64,000 bases of DNA from Mesorhizobium sp. (GTDB lineage: Bacteria; Pseudomonadota; Alphaproteobacteria; Rhizobiales; Rhizobiaceae): NCBI RefSeq assembly GCF_024710845.1, contig NZ_JANJTZ010000053.1:62001-126000 (forward strand). The letters are read 5' to 3'. The position numbers were made by a program, and so were the translations under genes. This document shows, piece after piece, positions 1-7,022 of the stretch (its first letter is position 1; every line of letters starts with the position of its first letter). The notes beneath the pieces are model-generated. The model searched no databases. It was not told the DNA's origin and saw only the letters and a list, made by a program, of their open reading frames with translations.

Positions 1-162
1 CCGGATTCGCTGTTCAAGGCGGACGGGGAAAGGACCGCGATCCGATTCGTGCGCTTCCGCCCTCCGAAGCTCGAGCGGACGGCGGACGGGCTGACTCTCT
101 CGCTGCCGCATATCCGGCTCGACCGCGCCCTTCAATTCCTTATTGGAGATGCATTGGCATGA
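1..162 (+). CDS. YcjX-family GTP-binding protein, C-terminal fragment
   Basis: The window opens inside this gene, and only the last 53 residues are present, ending FLIGDALA. The stretch RFRPPKL followed by PHIRLDRALQFL matches my memory of the C-terminus of the YcjX family (DUF463), P-loop proteins linked to envelope stress in E. coli. The P-loop lies outside the window, so the call rests on the tail and on the next gene being YcjF-like. The TGA stop overlaps the ATG of the next gene in an ATGA junction, which implies translational coupling of the pair. Confidence 0.6.
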   Translation, partial: PDSLFKADGERTAIRFVRFRPPKLERTADGLTLSLPHIRLDRALQFLIGDALA

Positions 163-1232
163 CGCAACCACGCCAGCCGGCGTCCTTCCAGCTCACGCCG
201 GAGCCAGAGGCGGCGCCGCCTAAACCGGAGCCCGCCCGCAAACCGCGTGCGATCCGCAAGGACGAGGTTGCGCTGGTCGTCCCCGCGGAAATCGACGTCT
301 TCGAGACGGACGGCCTGGACGCCCTGGCGCCGCCAGCGCCGCTGAAGCCGCGACCGGCGTCGCGTCTAGGCACATTGTTCTTCGGCGCCCTCGTTACGCT
401 CCTTTCGCTGGCAGCCGGCCTGTGGGCGGAGCAACTCATTCGCGACCTGTTCCGTCGAAGCGAATGGCTTGGCTGGCTGGGGATCGCGCTTGCCGCGATA
501 GTCGTCGTCACTTTTCTGGCAATCCTCGTGCGCGAGCTTTACGCCCTGGCGCGCCTTGCGTCGGTGGAAGCGCTTCGCGAGCGGGCCGAACGCGCATCCC
601 GGGCCAATGACAGCAAGGCCGCGCGCGCAGCGGTGGCCGACCTGGTCGTGCTCGTCGGCAAGAAGCCGGAAACCGCCGCCGGACGCCGCGCCATGGTCGA
701 ACTCAAGGGCGAAGTCATCGATGGCGTCGACTTTCTGCGCTACGCCGAGGCCGAGATCCTCGCCCCCCTGGATGAGAAGGCCAAGGACCTGATTCTCGAC
801 GCCGCCAAGCGGGTGTCGATCGTCACCGCCGTCAGCCCGCGGGCGCTGGTGGACCTCGGCTATGTGCTGTGGGAGGCCGGCCGGCTGGTGCGTCGCATGT
901 CAGAACTCTACGGTGGCCGGCCCGGCACACTCGGCTTCTTCAGGTTGACACGCAGCGTGTTGGCACATCTGGCCGTCACGGGCTCCATCGCAGCCGGCGA
1001 CAGCCTGATCCAACAGCTGGTCGGGCACGGGCTTGCCGCCCGAATCTCGGCCAAGCTCGGCGAAGGCGTCGTCAACGGAATGATGACGGTCCGAATCGGC
1101 ATCGCCGCGATGGAGACCGCACGCCCCTTTCCCTTCGACGCCGTGAAGCGTCCCGGCATGGGGGATTTCGCCTCGGCGCTCGCTACGTTCGCCTCCCGGA
1201 AACGCGAGGTAGCGACCAGCGAGGACGTTTGA
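159..1232 (+). CDS. YcjF/TIGR01620-family inner-membrane protein (DUF697)
   Basis: This 357-residue protein has a Pro/Ala-rich cytoplasmic N-terminus (about residues 1-65). Two membrane segments follow at about 70-90 and 103-124, then a long alpha-helical C-terminal part. The order and the GRPGTLGFFRL and LGEGVVNGMMTVRIG stretches fit the YcjF family, whose members are encoded directly after YcjX. The start overlaps the upstream TGA by 4 bases (ATGA), so the two are probably made together. Its molecular role is not established; YcjX and YcjF are stress-associated partners in enterobacteria. No terminator is visible after it. Confidence 0.85.
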   Translation: MTQPRQPASFQLTPEPEAAPPKPEPARKPRAIRKDEVALVVPAEIDVFETDGLDALAPPAPLKPRPASRLGTLFFGALVTLLSLAAGLWAEQLIRDLFRRSEWLGWLGIALAAIVVVTFLAILVRELYALARLASVEALRERAERASRANDSKAARAAVADLVVLVGKKPETAAGRRAMVELKGEVIDGVDFLRYAEAEILAPLDEKAKDLILDAAKRVSIVTAVSPRALVDLGYVLWEAGRLVRRMSELYGGRPGTLGFFRLTRSVLAHLAVTGSIAAGDSLIQQLVGHGLAARISAKLGEGVVNGMMTVRIGIAAMETARPFPFDAVKRPGMGDFASALATFASRKREVATSEDV

Positions 1233-1351
1233 TCTTGCGTCGCGCGGCTCCCTCGCGCATTGTATGAGACAAAGGACGGGTGACGAAGCATTAACCAATC
1301 GCGGCCATGCTCCGGTCGACCCCGCCCCCGAGAAATGCCGGACTCGACCCC

Positions 1352-1894
1352 ATGCGCGTGAACCGAACTGCCATTCTTTCGTTCGCAGCCGTCCTTCCGG
1401 TGCTCGTAGCGCCGGTCGCGGGCTTCGCCGCCGACGGTGACGAACAGTTCTTCCGTTCGGTCCAAGGGGTTTGGACTGGACCAGGCGAAATCGTCGCCGG
1501 CAAGTACAAAGGCACGAAGTTCACCTGCCGCCTGAACGGATCGACGCCGGACGGCAAGATTGGAATGAAGCTCGACGGCTCCTGTCGCGTCGGCGTCTTC
1601 TCGCAGCGCATGTCGGCGACGGTCGAGCGCAAGGGCCGTGGCTATCGCGGAATCTTCCTCGACGGCGCCGCCGGCGAAGGGCTCGACATTGTCTCCGGAA
1701 GCGTCGATGGCAAGAAGGTTACGTTCTCGATCTCGCGCAACCAGTTGAATGGCGCGATGAGCGCACGCCTGCCGAACAAGGATTCGATGAACGTCAGCGT
1801 CTCCGTCAAGGTCGACCGCCAGATGGTCCGCGTGATTGCGATGGACCTGAAGCGGACAGGTGACGCGCCTGTGGCGACCGTAGCCGCCGAATAG
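1352..1894 (+). CDS. Secreted beta-rich protein of unknown function
   Basis: I do not recognise this protein. Starting at the internal ATG gives 180 residues with a clean Sec signal peptide (MRVNRTAILS, then a hydrophobic core) and a likely cut after AGFA near residue 26. The longer ORF start would put 15 polar residues in front of the signal and is unlikely. The mature part has regular short hydrophobic stretches typical of a beta-sandwich or lipocalin-like barrel. It has two cysteines (FTCRLNG and GSCRVGVF) that could form a disulfide in the periplasm. It ends exactly where convergent folK ends, with no spacer. Confidence 0.7.
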   Translation: MRVNRTAILSFAAVLPVLVAPVAGFAADGDEQFFRSVQGVWTGPGEIVAGKYKGTKFTCRLNGSTPDGKIGMKLDGSCRVGVFSQRMSATVERKGRGYRGIFLDGAAGEGLDIVSGSVDGKKVTFSISRNQLNGAMSARLPNKDSMNVSVSVKVDRQMVRVIAMDLKRTGDAPVATVAAE

Positions 1895-2410
1895 TCACTC
1901 CTTCCACCAGGACCCATCTTCGGTCAGTTTTTCGATGCCGCTCGCATCGAGGCCGGTAAGATGGCTCGCCACCTTGACGTTGCGGATCGTCAGATCCGGG
2001 GCGATCTCCGCCAACGGTACAAGAACGAAAGCGCGCAGGAACATCCGTGGATGCGGTATTTCCAGCCCGAGTTCCTTCACCGATCGCGTTCCGTACAGGA
2101 GCACGTCGATGTCGATCAGTCTTGGGCCGAAGCGTTCGCCGCGAACCCGTTTAAGCTGGATTTCGGTATCGAGGCAGAGATCAAGAAGCGCCTTCGGCGA
2201 TCGTTGGGTTCGCACTTCGGCCACGGCGTTCAGAAATGGCGGCTGGTCGAGCTTGCCCCACGGTGGGGTGCGGTAGAGCGAAGACACTCTGGCGATGTCG
2301 GTCATCCTGTCGGCGTCGATCGCGCGCAGGGCTTTCGTCATCGCCGTCCGAGGATCGCCGATATTGCCGCCAAGGCCCAGATAGGCCACCTCCTCACCGA
2401 GGCCAGGCAA
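1895..2410 (-). CDS. folK: 2-amino-4-hydroxy-6-hydroxymethyldihydropteridine pyrophosphokinase
   Basis: HPPK transfers pyrophosphate from ATP to 6-hydroxymethyl-7,8-dihydropterin, the step before dihydropteroate synthase in folate synthesis. The 171-residue protein shows the N-terminal YLGLGGNIGD, the RTPPWG loop and FGPRLIDIDVLLYG, which carries the paired metal-binding aspartates. IPHPRMFLRAFVL then matches the C-terminal family motif. It is the last gene of folP-folB-folK; its start overlaps folB by 17 bases. It converges with the secreted unknown gene with no bases between the stops. Confidence 0.97.
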   Translation of the reverse strand: MPGLGEEVAYLGLGGNIGDPRTAMTKALRAIDADRMTDIARVSSLYRTPPWGKLDQPPFLNAVAEVRTQRSPKALLDLCLDTEIQLKRVRGERFGPRLIDIDVLLYGTRSVKELGLEIPHPRMFLRAFVLVPLAEIAPDLTIRNVKVASHLTGLDASGIEKLTEDGSWWKE

Positions 2411-2756
2411 CGGTCACCTCGACATGATCCAGAACTCCGTTCACGGGTGCGTTCGGTTTCCTGATGGTGATGGCCGCCTGTACAATCATGGGAAACCGGT
2501 CGCACAAGGATCTGCCGATCTCCTGCGCCAGCGCCTCGATCAGAAATCTGCGCCGCCCGGTAACGATCTGTTCGATCAGGCTGAAAGCCGCGCCGTAGTC
2601 GACAGTCTCCGCGATACGATCCCGATCAAGCGCAGCATCGGCATCGACGGTCAGTTCGGCATCGACGTAGAAGCGCTGTCCCATGCGCTCCTCCTCGTCA
2701 TGGACCCCATGCCGCGCAAAGAACGCGCAATTCCTGAGCCGGATCACATAGCTCAT
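2394..2756 (-). CDS. folB: Dihydroneopterin aldolase
   Basis: FolB cleaves 7,8-dihydroneopterin to 6-hydroxymethyl-dihydropterin and glycolaldehyde. The 120-residue length is typical. The sequence shows RNCAFFARHGVHDEEERMGQ, where FARHGV-EER is the family signature at the pterin site, and ITIRKPNAPV near the C-terminus. The ATG overlaps the folP TGA in an ATGA junction and the 3' end overlaps folK by 17 bases. The three folate genes therefore form one tightly coupled operon. Confidence 0.97.
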   Translation of the reverse strand: MSYVIRLRNCAFFARHGVHDEEERMGQRFYVDAELTVDADAALDRDRIAETVDYGAAFSLIEQIVTGRRRFLIEALAQEIGRSLCDRFPMIVQAAITIRKPNAPVNGVLDHVEVTVAWPR

Positions 2757-3601
2757 GATGTCGGGGAGCCTCCCTGACTCCGCAGAATCGCATCCGCCAG
2801 CTTCAACGCGTCGACGGATGACGCTACGTCATGCACCCTGAAGATGGAGGCTCCACGTAACCGGAGGATGGCGCTGGAGACAGCGGTCGCCGTGTCACGC
2901 TGGTCGACCGGACGTCCCGTGACATGGCCCAGGAATCGCTTCCGCGACGTCCCCACCAGCATCGGATAGCCCAGCCGCAGCAATTCGCCGAAACGGGCAA
3001 TGATCTCGATGTTCTCATCCGGGTCTTTGGCAAAGCCGAAGCCGGGATCGAGAACGACCGCTTCGTCCGGTACGCCGGCCGCGCGGGCGATTTCGATCGA
3101 ACGCTGGAAGAAGGTCAATTGATCATCGATCGGATCGGGGAGCCTGTCTCGATCCCGGCCATTGTGCATCGCCACCAGGCCGCATCCGCTGCGCGCTGCA
3201 AGCAGGGCGATGCCCTCCTCGCCCTGCAGCCCCCCGATATCGTTGATGATATGGGCACCGGCATCGATCGCGATCCGGGCGGTCTCGGCACGGTAAGTGT
3301 CTACCGAGATGATGATCTGCGGATGACGTGCCAGCTCCGCTACCACGGGAATCACGCGCCGCTGCTCTTCCAGCGCGGTGATCGATTCGCCTCCCGGCCG
3401 GGTCGATTCGCCACCCACATCGACGACTTCGGCGCCTGCCGATCGGAGATCCAGGGCAAGCTTGACCGCTGCCTCGATCGTCTCGACCCTGCCGCCGTCT
3501 GAAAAACTGTCCGGCGTGACGTTGACGATTCCCATGACGACGGCCGTGCTGCCGAAGGCGATCTGCCGACCGTGCGCTAGCGACCAGATTCTTCGTCCCA
3601 T
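2753..3601 (-). CDS. folP: Dihydropteroate synthase
   Basis: DHPS condenses 6-hydroxymethyl-dihydropterin pyrophosphate with p-aminobenzoate and is the sulfonamide target. Visible motifs are GIVNVTPDSFSDGG, VVDVGGESTRPG, SVDTYRAE, NDIGG, DPGFGFAK and GTSRKRFLG, covering the pterin, pABA and phosphate sites. I chose the ATG giving MGRRIWSLAHG (282 residues), which matches the usual family length. In-frame starts at 3640 (ATG) and 3658 (TTG) would add 13-19 residues, and no start has an obvious ribosome site. First gene of folP-folB-folK. Confidence 0.95.
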   Translation of the reverse strand: MGRRIWSLAHGRQIAFGSTAVVMGIVNVTPDSFSDGGRVETIEAAVKLALDLRSAGAEVVDVGGESTRPGGESITALEEQRRVIPVVAELARHPQIIISVDTYRAETARIAIDAGAHIINDIGGLQGEEGIALLAARSGCGLVAMHNGRDRDRLPDPIDDQLTFFQRSIEIARAAGVPDEAVVLDPGFGFAKDPDENIEIIARFGELLRLGYPMLVGTSRKRFLGHVTGRPVDQRDTATAVSSAILRLRGASIFRVHDVASSVDALKLADAILRSQGGSPTS

Positions 3602-3736
3602 GGTTTTCGTACGACCGTTGGAAAAGTGGTGTTTGCGCATATCGGATAGCCAATGCAACGAAATTCATCACGAACTCGTGAACACGCTGGGGAAACCGGG
3701 ATTGCCGTTCGCAGCAGGCTATCGCATGGTTCGGCC

Positions 3737-4363
3737 ATGACCTTCCGGATATTCTTGATCACAACGATCGTTATGCCGATCGCGCTGTGCGTCGGCCTCG
3801 CAAATGCGGCGAGCGTATCGCGCTCTTACAGCTATTTCCGAATTGGTGGCGCCACCTTACCCGAGCTGCAGGACGAACTCACGTCTCGCGGGCCGACCGT
3901 CAAGAGCACCGGCCGGCGCCATCCCGGCGCGACGGAGATGCAGTTCGTCAATCGCCTCGACTATGACGGCGGCACCGGAAAGTGTCGCGTGTCGAAGGCG
4001 AGCATCTCGGTCAAGGCGAAGATCACCCTGCCGCGCTGGACGCGACCGGCTGGGGCAGCGGAAGACACAAGGCTGATCTGGGGCGCGCTCGCCGGTGATA
4101 TCAAGCGGCATGAGGAGAGCCATGTGAGCATCGCGCGCGACTACGCCCGACAGATGGAGGATGCCCTGCTGGCCCTGACGGCGCAGAAGACGTGCGCAAT
4201 CGCCGCCGACAAGGCGCAGGAGACGATCCGCAGGCTGCTTGCCTCGCATGACGCCGCGCAGGAGCGTTTCGACCGAATCGAGCGGATCAACTTCTCCGAG
4301 CGGATGGACCGCCTGATCCGCTACCGCATCGAACAGATTGAAGCTGGCCGGATCAGGAACTGA
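3737..4363 (+). CDS. Secreted DUF922 zinc-protease-like protein
   Basis: This 208-residue protein begins with a signal peptide (MTFRIFLITT, then a hydrophobic run, probable cut after ANA). The body resembles DUF922: an N-terminal beta-rich part and, near the middle, DIKRHEESHVSIARDYA. HEESH fits the metal-binding HExxH pattern of zinc peptidases. A long charged helix follows (residues about 150-208). DUF922 proteins are predicted Zn-dependent proteases, but the substrate is unknown. The longer ORF start was rejected because it would bury the signal peptide. It is divergent from folP. Confidence 0.75.
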   Translation: MTFRIFLITTIVMPIALCVGLANAASVSRSYSYFRIGGATLPELQDELTSRGPTVKSTGRRHPGATEMQFVNRLDYDGGTGKCRVSKASISVKAKITLPRWTRPAGAAEDTRLIWGALAGDIKRHEESHVSIARDYARQMEDALLALTAQKTCAIAADKAQETIRRLLASHDAAQERFDRIERINFSERMDRLIRYRIEQIEAGRIRN

Positions 4364-4526
4364 CAGTCCTTCCCGTCTGGCTGCTGGACCAGCGCATCTT
4401 CCTTGCAATTGCGGTGGCTTTGTCGCAAACGACGCTCTGTTGCCGAAGCGCCGCGGCTGAAAAGTCCGTCCGTAACGGGTTGATACCCTAGCCGGACCGC
4501 GTCTCGCCCCATTTGGACCGATCGAA

Positions 4527-5927
4527 ATGTCAGTCTCAGCGCTGGAAGGCCGCGCGACTCGCGCGGCGTGGATTGAGGAGATTCGCGCTACCGTCGGACT
4601 CGCATGGCCGATGGTCCTCACCAATGTCGCGCAGACGGCGATGACGGCGACCGACGTGATGATGATGGGGCGTCTCGGTGCCAATACGGTCGCCTCAGGC
4701 GCGCTTGGCTCCAACCTCTATTTCGCGCCGTTGATGTTCGGACTTGGCCTGATGCTGGCGACGTCGCCGATGATGGCGAGCGAGCTCGGCCGCCGTCGCC
4801 ATTCGGTCCGCGACATCCGCCGGACGGTTCGCCAGGGACTTTGGACTGCGATCGCCGTTTGCGTGCCGATGTGGGCGATGCTCTGGCATGCCGAGAGCAT
4901 ACTGGTCGCGATGGGACAGCAGCCGGACCTGTCGGCGGATGCCGGCCGCTACATGCGGACGCTCATGTGGGGCATTCTCCCTTTCTATGGCTACATCGTC
5001 CTGCGCTCGTTCATCTCAGCGCTGGAGCGGCCCGGCTGGGCGCTTGCGATCGTCTTCGTGGCCGTCGGCTTCAACGTCCTCGCCAACTGGTGCCTGATGT
5101 TCGGCAATCTCGGCTTTCCCGCCATGGGGATCGCAGGTTCGGGGCTTGCCACCACCATGTCGAACCTTCTGATGCTCGGCGGGCTGGCTGCCGTCGTCAC
5201 GATCGACGGCAAGTTCCGGCGCTACAGCCTGTTCGGCCGTTTCTGGCGCGCCGACTGGCCTCGCTTCCGCGCCTTGTGGAGGCTCGGATTGCCGATCGCC
5301 GCCATGGTCGCGTTTGAAGTGACCATCTTCAACGCGGCCGCGTTCATGATGGGACTGATCGACGCTCCGTCGCTTGCGGCCCATGCGATCGCACTGCAGA
5401 TCGCCTCGATCAGCTTCATGGTGCCGCTGGGTCTCGGCCAGGCTGTCACCGTGCGCGTCGGCCGCGCCTGGGGAGCAGGCGACGCCGACGCCGTGGCCCG
5501 TGCCGGATGGACGGCCTATGTTCTCTCGCTGGCCTTCATGTCCACCATGGCGCTGACGATGTTTACCTTCCCGCGACAGCTCATCGGCGCGTTCCTCGAC
5601 CTCGACGATCCGGCCAACGCGGTCGTGCTCGCGCTCGGCGTGTCGTTTCTGGCCTATGCGGCGCTCTTCCAGATCGTGGACGGCGCCCAGGCCGTCGGCA
5701 GCGGCATGCTGCGCGGTCTGCACGACACCGCCGTGCCGATGGTGTTCGCCGGGATCGGCTACTGGGGTATCGGGTTGCCGCTCGGTGCGCTTCTCGCGTT
5801 CCGGTTCGGCTTCGGTGGCATCGGCATCTGGATCGGCCTGTCGACGGGACTTGCCGTGGTCGCCCTGCTGCTACTGGTGCGGTGGCTGCGACGACCGTCT
5901 CCGCCGACGCGCGTCGTCTCTGCCTAA
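4527..5927 (+). CDS. MATE-family multidrug/cation antiporter
   Basis: A 466-residue integral membrane protein with about twelve hydrophobic segments in two related halves, the layout of the MATE (NorM/DinF) family. These use Na+ or H+ gradients to export cationic drugs and dyes. Family-like stretches include GLAWPMVLTNVAQTAMTATDVMMMGRLG at the N-terminus, PMMASELGRRR after TM2, and GQAVTVRVGRAWGAG in the second half. It stands alone, with a 163-base upstream gap and convergence with the ferredoxin gene. The substrate cannot be read from sequence. Confidence 0.93.
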   Translation: MSVSALEGRATRAAWIEEIRATVGLAWPMVLTNVAQTAMTATDVMMMGRLGANTVASGALGSNLYFAPLMFGLGLMLATSPMMASELGRRRHSVRDIRRTVRQGLWTAIAVCVPMWAMLWHAESILVAMGQQPDLSADAGRYMRTLMWGILPFYGYIVLRSFISALERPGWALAIVFVAVGFNVLANWCLMFGNLGFPAMGIAGSGLATTMSNLLMLGGLAAVVTIDGKFRRYSLFGRFWRADWPRFRALWRLGLPIAAMVAFEVTIFNAAAFMMGLIDAPSLAAHAIALQIASISFMVPLGLGQAVTVRVGRAWGAGDADAVARAGWTAYVLSLAFMSTMALTMFTFPRQLIGAFLDLDDPANAVVLALGVSFLAYAALFQIVDGAQAVGSGMLRGLHDTAVPMVFAGIGYWGIGLPLGALLAFRFGFGGIGIWIGLSTGLAVVALLLLVRWLRRPSPPTRVVSA

Positions 5928-5980
5928 GACAGGGCGAGCAATCGAATCGGCTCGGTCTATATCCGTCGAGTGCCGAGAAC

Positions 5981-6301
5981 CTATGCCTGACGCTCGGGGA
6001 TCCTGACGATCAGGCCGTCGAGCGCATCCCTGACCTTGATCTGGCAGGACAGGCGCGAATTCGGCTGAACTTCATAGGCGAAGTCGAGCATGTCCTCCTC
6101 CATCGCTTCCGGTTCGCCGACTTCGTCGGTCCATGCCTCGTCGACATAGACATGGCACGTCGCACAGGCGCATGCGCCGCCGCACTCGGCCTCGATGCCG
6201 GGCACCGCGTTGCGGATCGCGTTCTCCATCACGGTGGAGCCGTTCTCCGCCTCGATATCGAAACGCGTGCCGTCGAAGGCGATGTAGGTCAGCTTTGTCA
6301 T
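5981..6301 (-). CDS. Adrenodoxin-type 2Fe-2S ferredoxin
   Basis: A 106-residue small electron carrier. The cluster ligands are Cys40, Cys46, Cys49 and Cys86, matching the vertebrate-type pattern CX5CX2CX36C ([12 protein letters not shown], then RLSCQ). An extra Cys44 lies inside the loop. The acidic helix [12 protein letters not shown] is the usual docking surface for a ferredoxin reductase or partner enzyme. Possible partners include iron-sulfur assembly, cytochrome P450 or heme A synthesis; none is encoded next to it. It lies 67 bases downstream of hpt on the same strand and may be co-transcribed. Confidence 0.93.
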   Translation of the reverse strand: MTKLTYIAFDGTRFDIEAENGSTVMENAIRNAVPGIEAECGGACACATCHVYVDEAWTDEVGEPEAMEEDMLDFAYEVQPNSRLSCQIKVRDALDGLIVRIPERQA

Positions 6302-6368
6302 GAAATAGGCCCCGGAACCTGTGTCTGCGCGGAGATAGTCACTCCGCGAGCCGAGTCAACCGCGAGAC

Positions 6369-6743
6369 TCAGCGGCTGATCGACGCGATGAAATCCTTCA
6401 CCTCGTCGATTCGCGCGGCCAGATGCAGCAGCAGCGATTTGTCATCGGGATCGTGCTCGATCTCGGTCGCGGTCTTCGCAACTCCGAACGCTCCGATCCC
6501 CGAGGCCGAGCCCCGCAAGCCGTGTGCGAGGAATTTCCGTTCCGAAGCGTTGGCGCTCGAGATCCGATCGCGAACCATGGTCGCCTGCTGGACGAAAAGT
6601 GCCAGCACCTCGCGTTCAAGATCCCGGTCTCCGAGTGTTTGTTTTGCCAGGTGCACGAGATCGACCGGCCGCGTGCGCGAGGGCGGGCATTCCTCTCCGC
6701 CGGGATTGGCAAAGGCCACTGTCTGAAGATTCGCTTGCGGCAT
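6369..6743 (-). CDS. Orphan Hpt (histidine phosphotransfer) domain protein
   Basis: The internal ATG gives 124 residues: a disordered N-terminal 25 residues and one Hpt four-helix bundle. The phospho-accepting histidine is His74 in LAHGLRGSASGIGAFGVA, which follows the H-x-L-[KR]-G-S-A pattern. No kinase or receiver domain is attached and none is encoded nearby, so its partners are unknown. The 36 extra residues upstream in the ORF are not domain-like. It is divergent from the giant coiled-coil gene across 279 bases and upstream of ferredoxin. Confidence 0.85.
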   Translation of the reverse strand: MPQANLQTVAFANPGGEECPPSRTRPVDLVHLAKQTLGDRDLEREVLALFVQQATMVRDRISSANASERKFLAHGLRGSASGIGAFGVAKTATEIEHDPDDKSLLLHLAARIDEVKDFIASISR

Positions 6744-7022
6744 GCGCCCGGTCCCGATGTGCTCTGATGGAACAAACTTAGAGGAAGGCGACCAACAAGC
6801 CGTTAACGACGCTGGACGGCAATAGGGCCTCGGCCATGCCGATTTTCCCATATCCGTCGCGTTGTTAACCTTATGTTTAAAGTTTTACACATGGGTTGGA
6901 ATGCAGGTTTCAATTGCCGGGTCGTGCCATTACGATACGAGCACGTGTAATTTCGCGTTGCGCGCGGGCTGTGGGGAGCCGGAAACGGTTGGGTCGCGCA
7001 CTTAGTAGAGGGTTGTAGCTGC
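6744..7022. promoter_or_regulatory. Divergent intergenic region between hpt and the giant coiled-coil gene
   Basis: These 279 bases hold no convincing gene and must contain both divergent promoters. It includes three TTAA cores at 6803-6806, 6865-6868 and 6877-6880. The last two are separated by 8 bases, in TTAACCTTATGTTTAA. This is close to, but not the same as, the CtrA consensus TTAA-N7-TTAA known from alphaproteobacteria. A GAGGG about 11 bases before the ATG at 7023 is a loose ribosome site. Confidence 0.4.
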
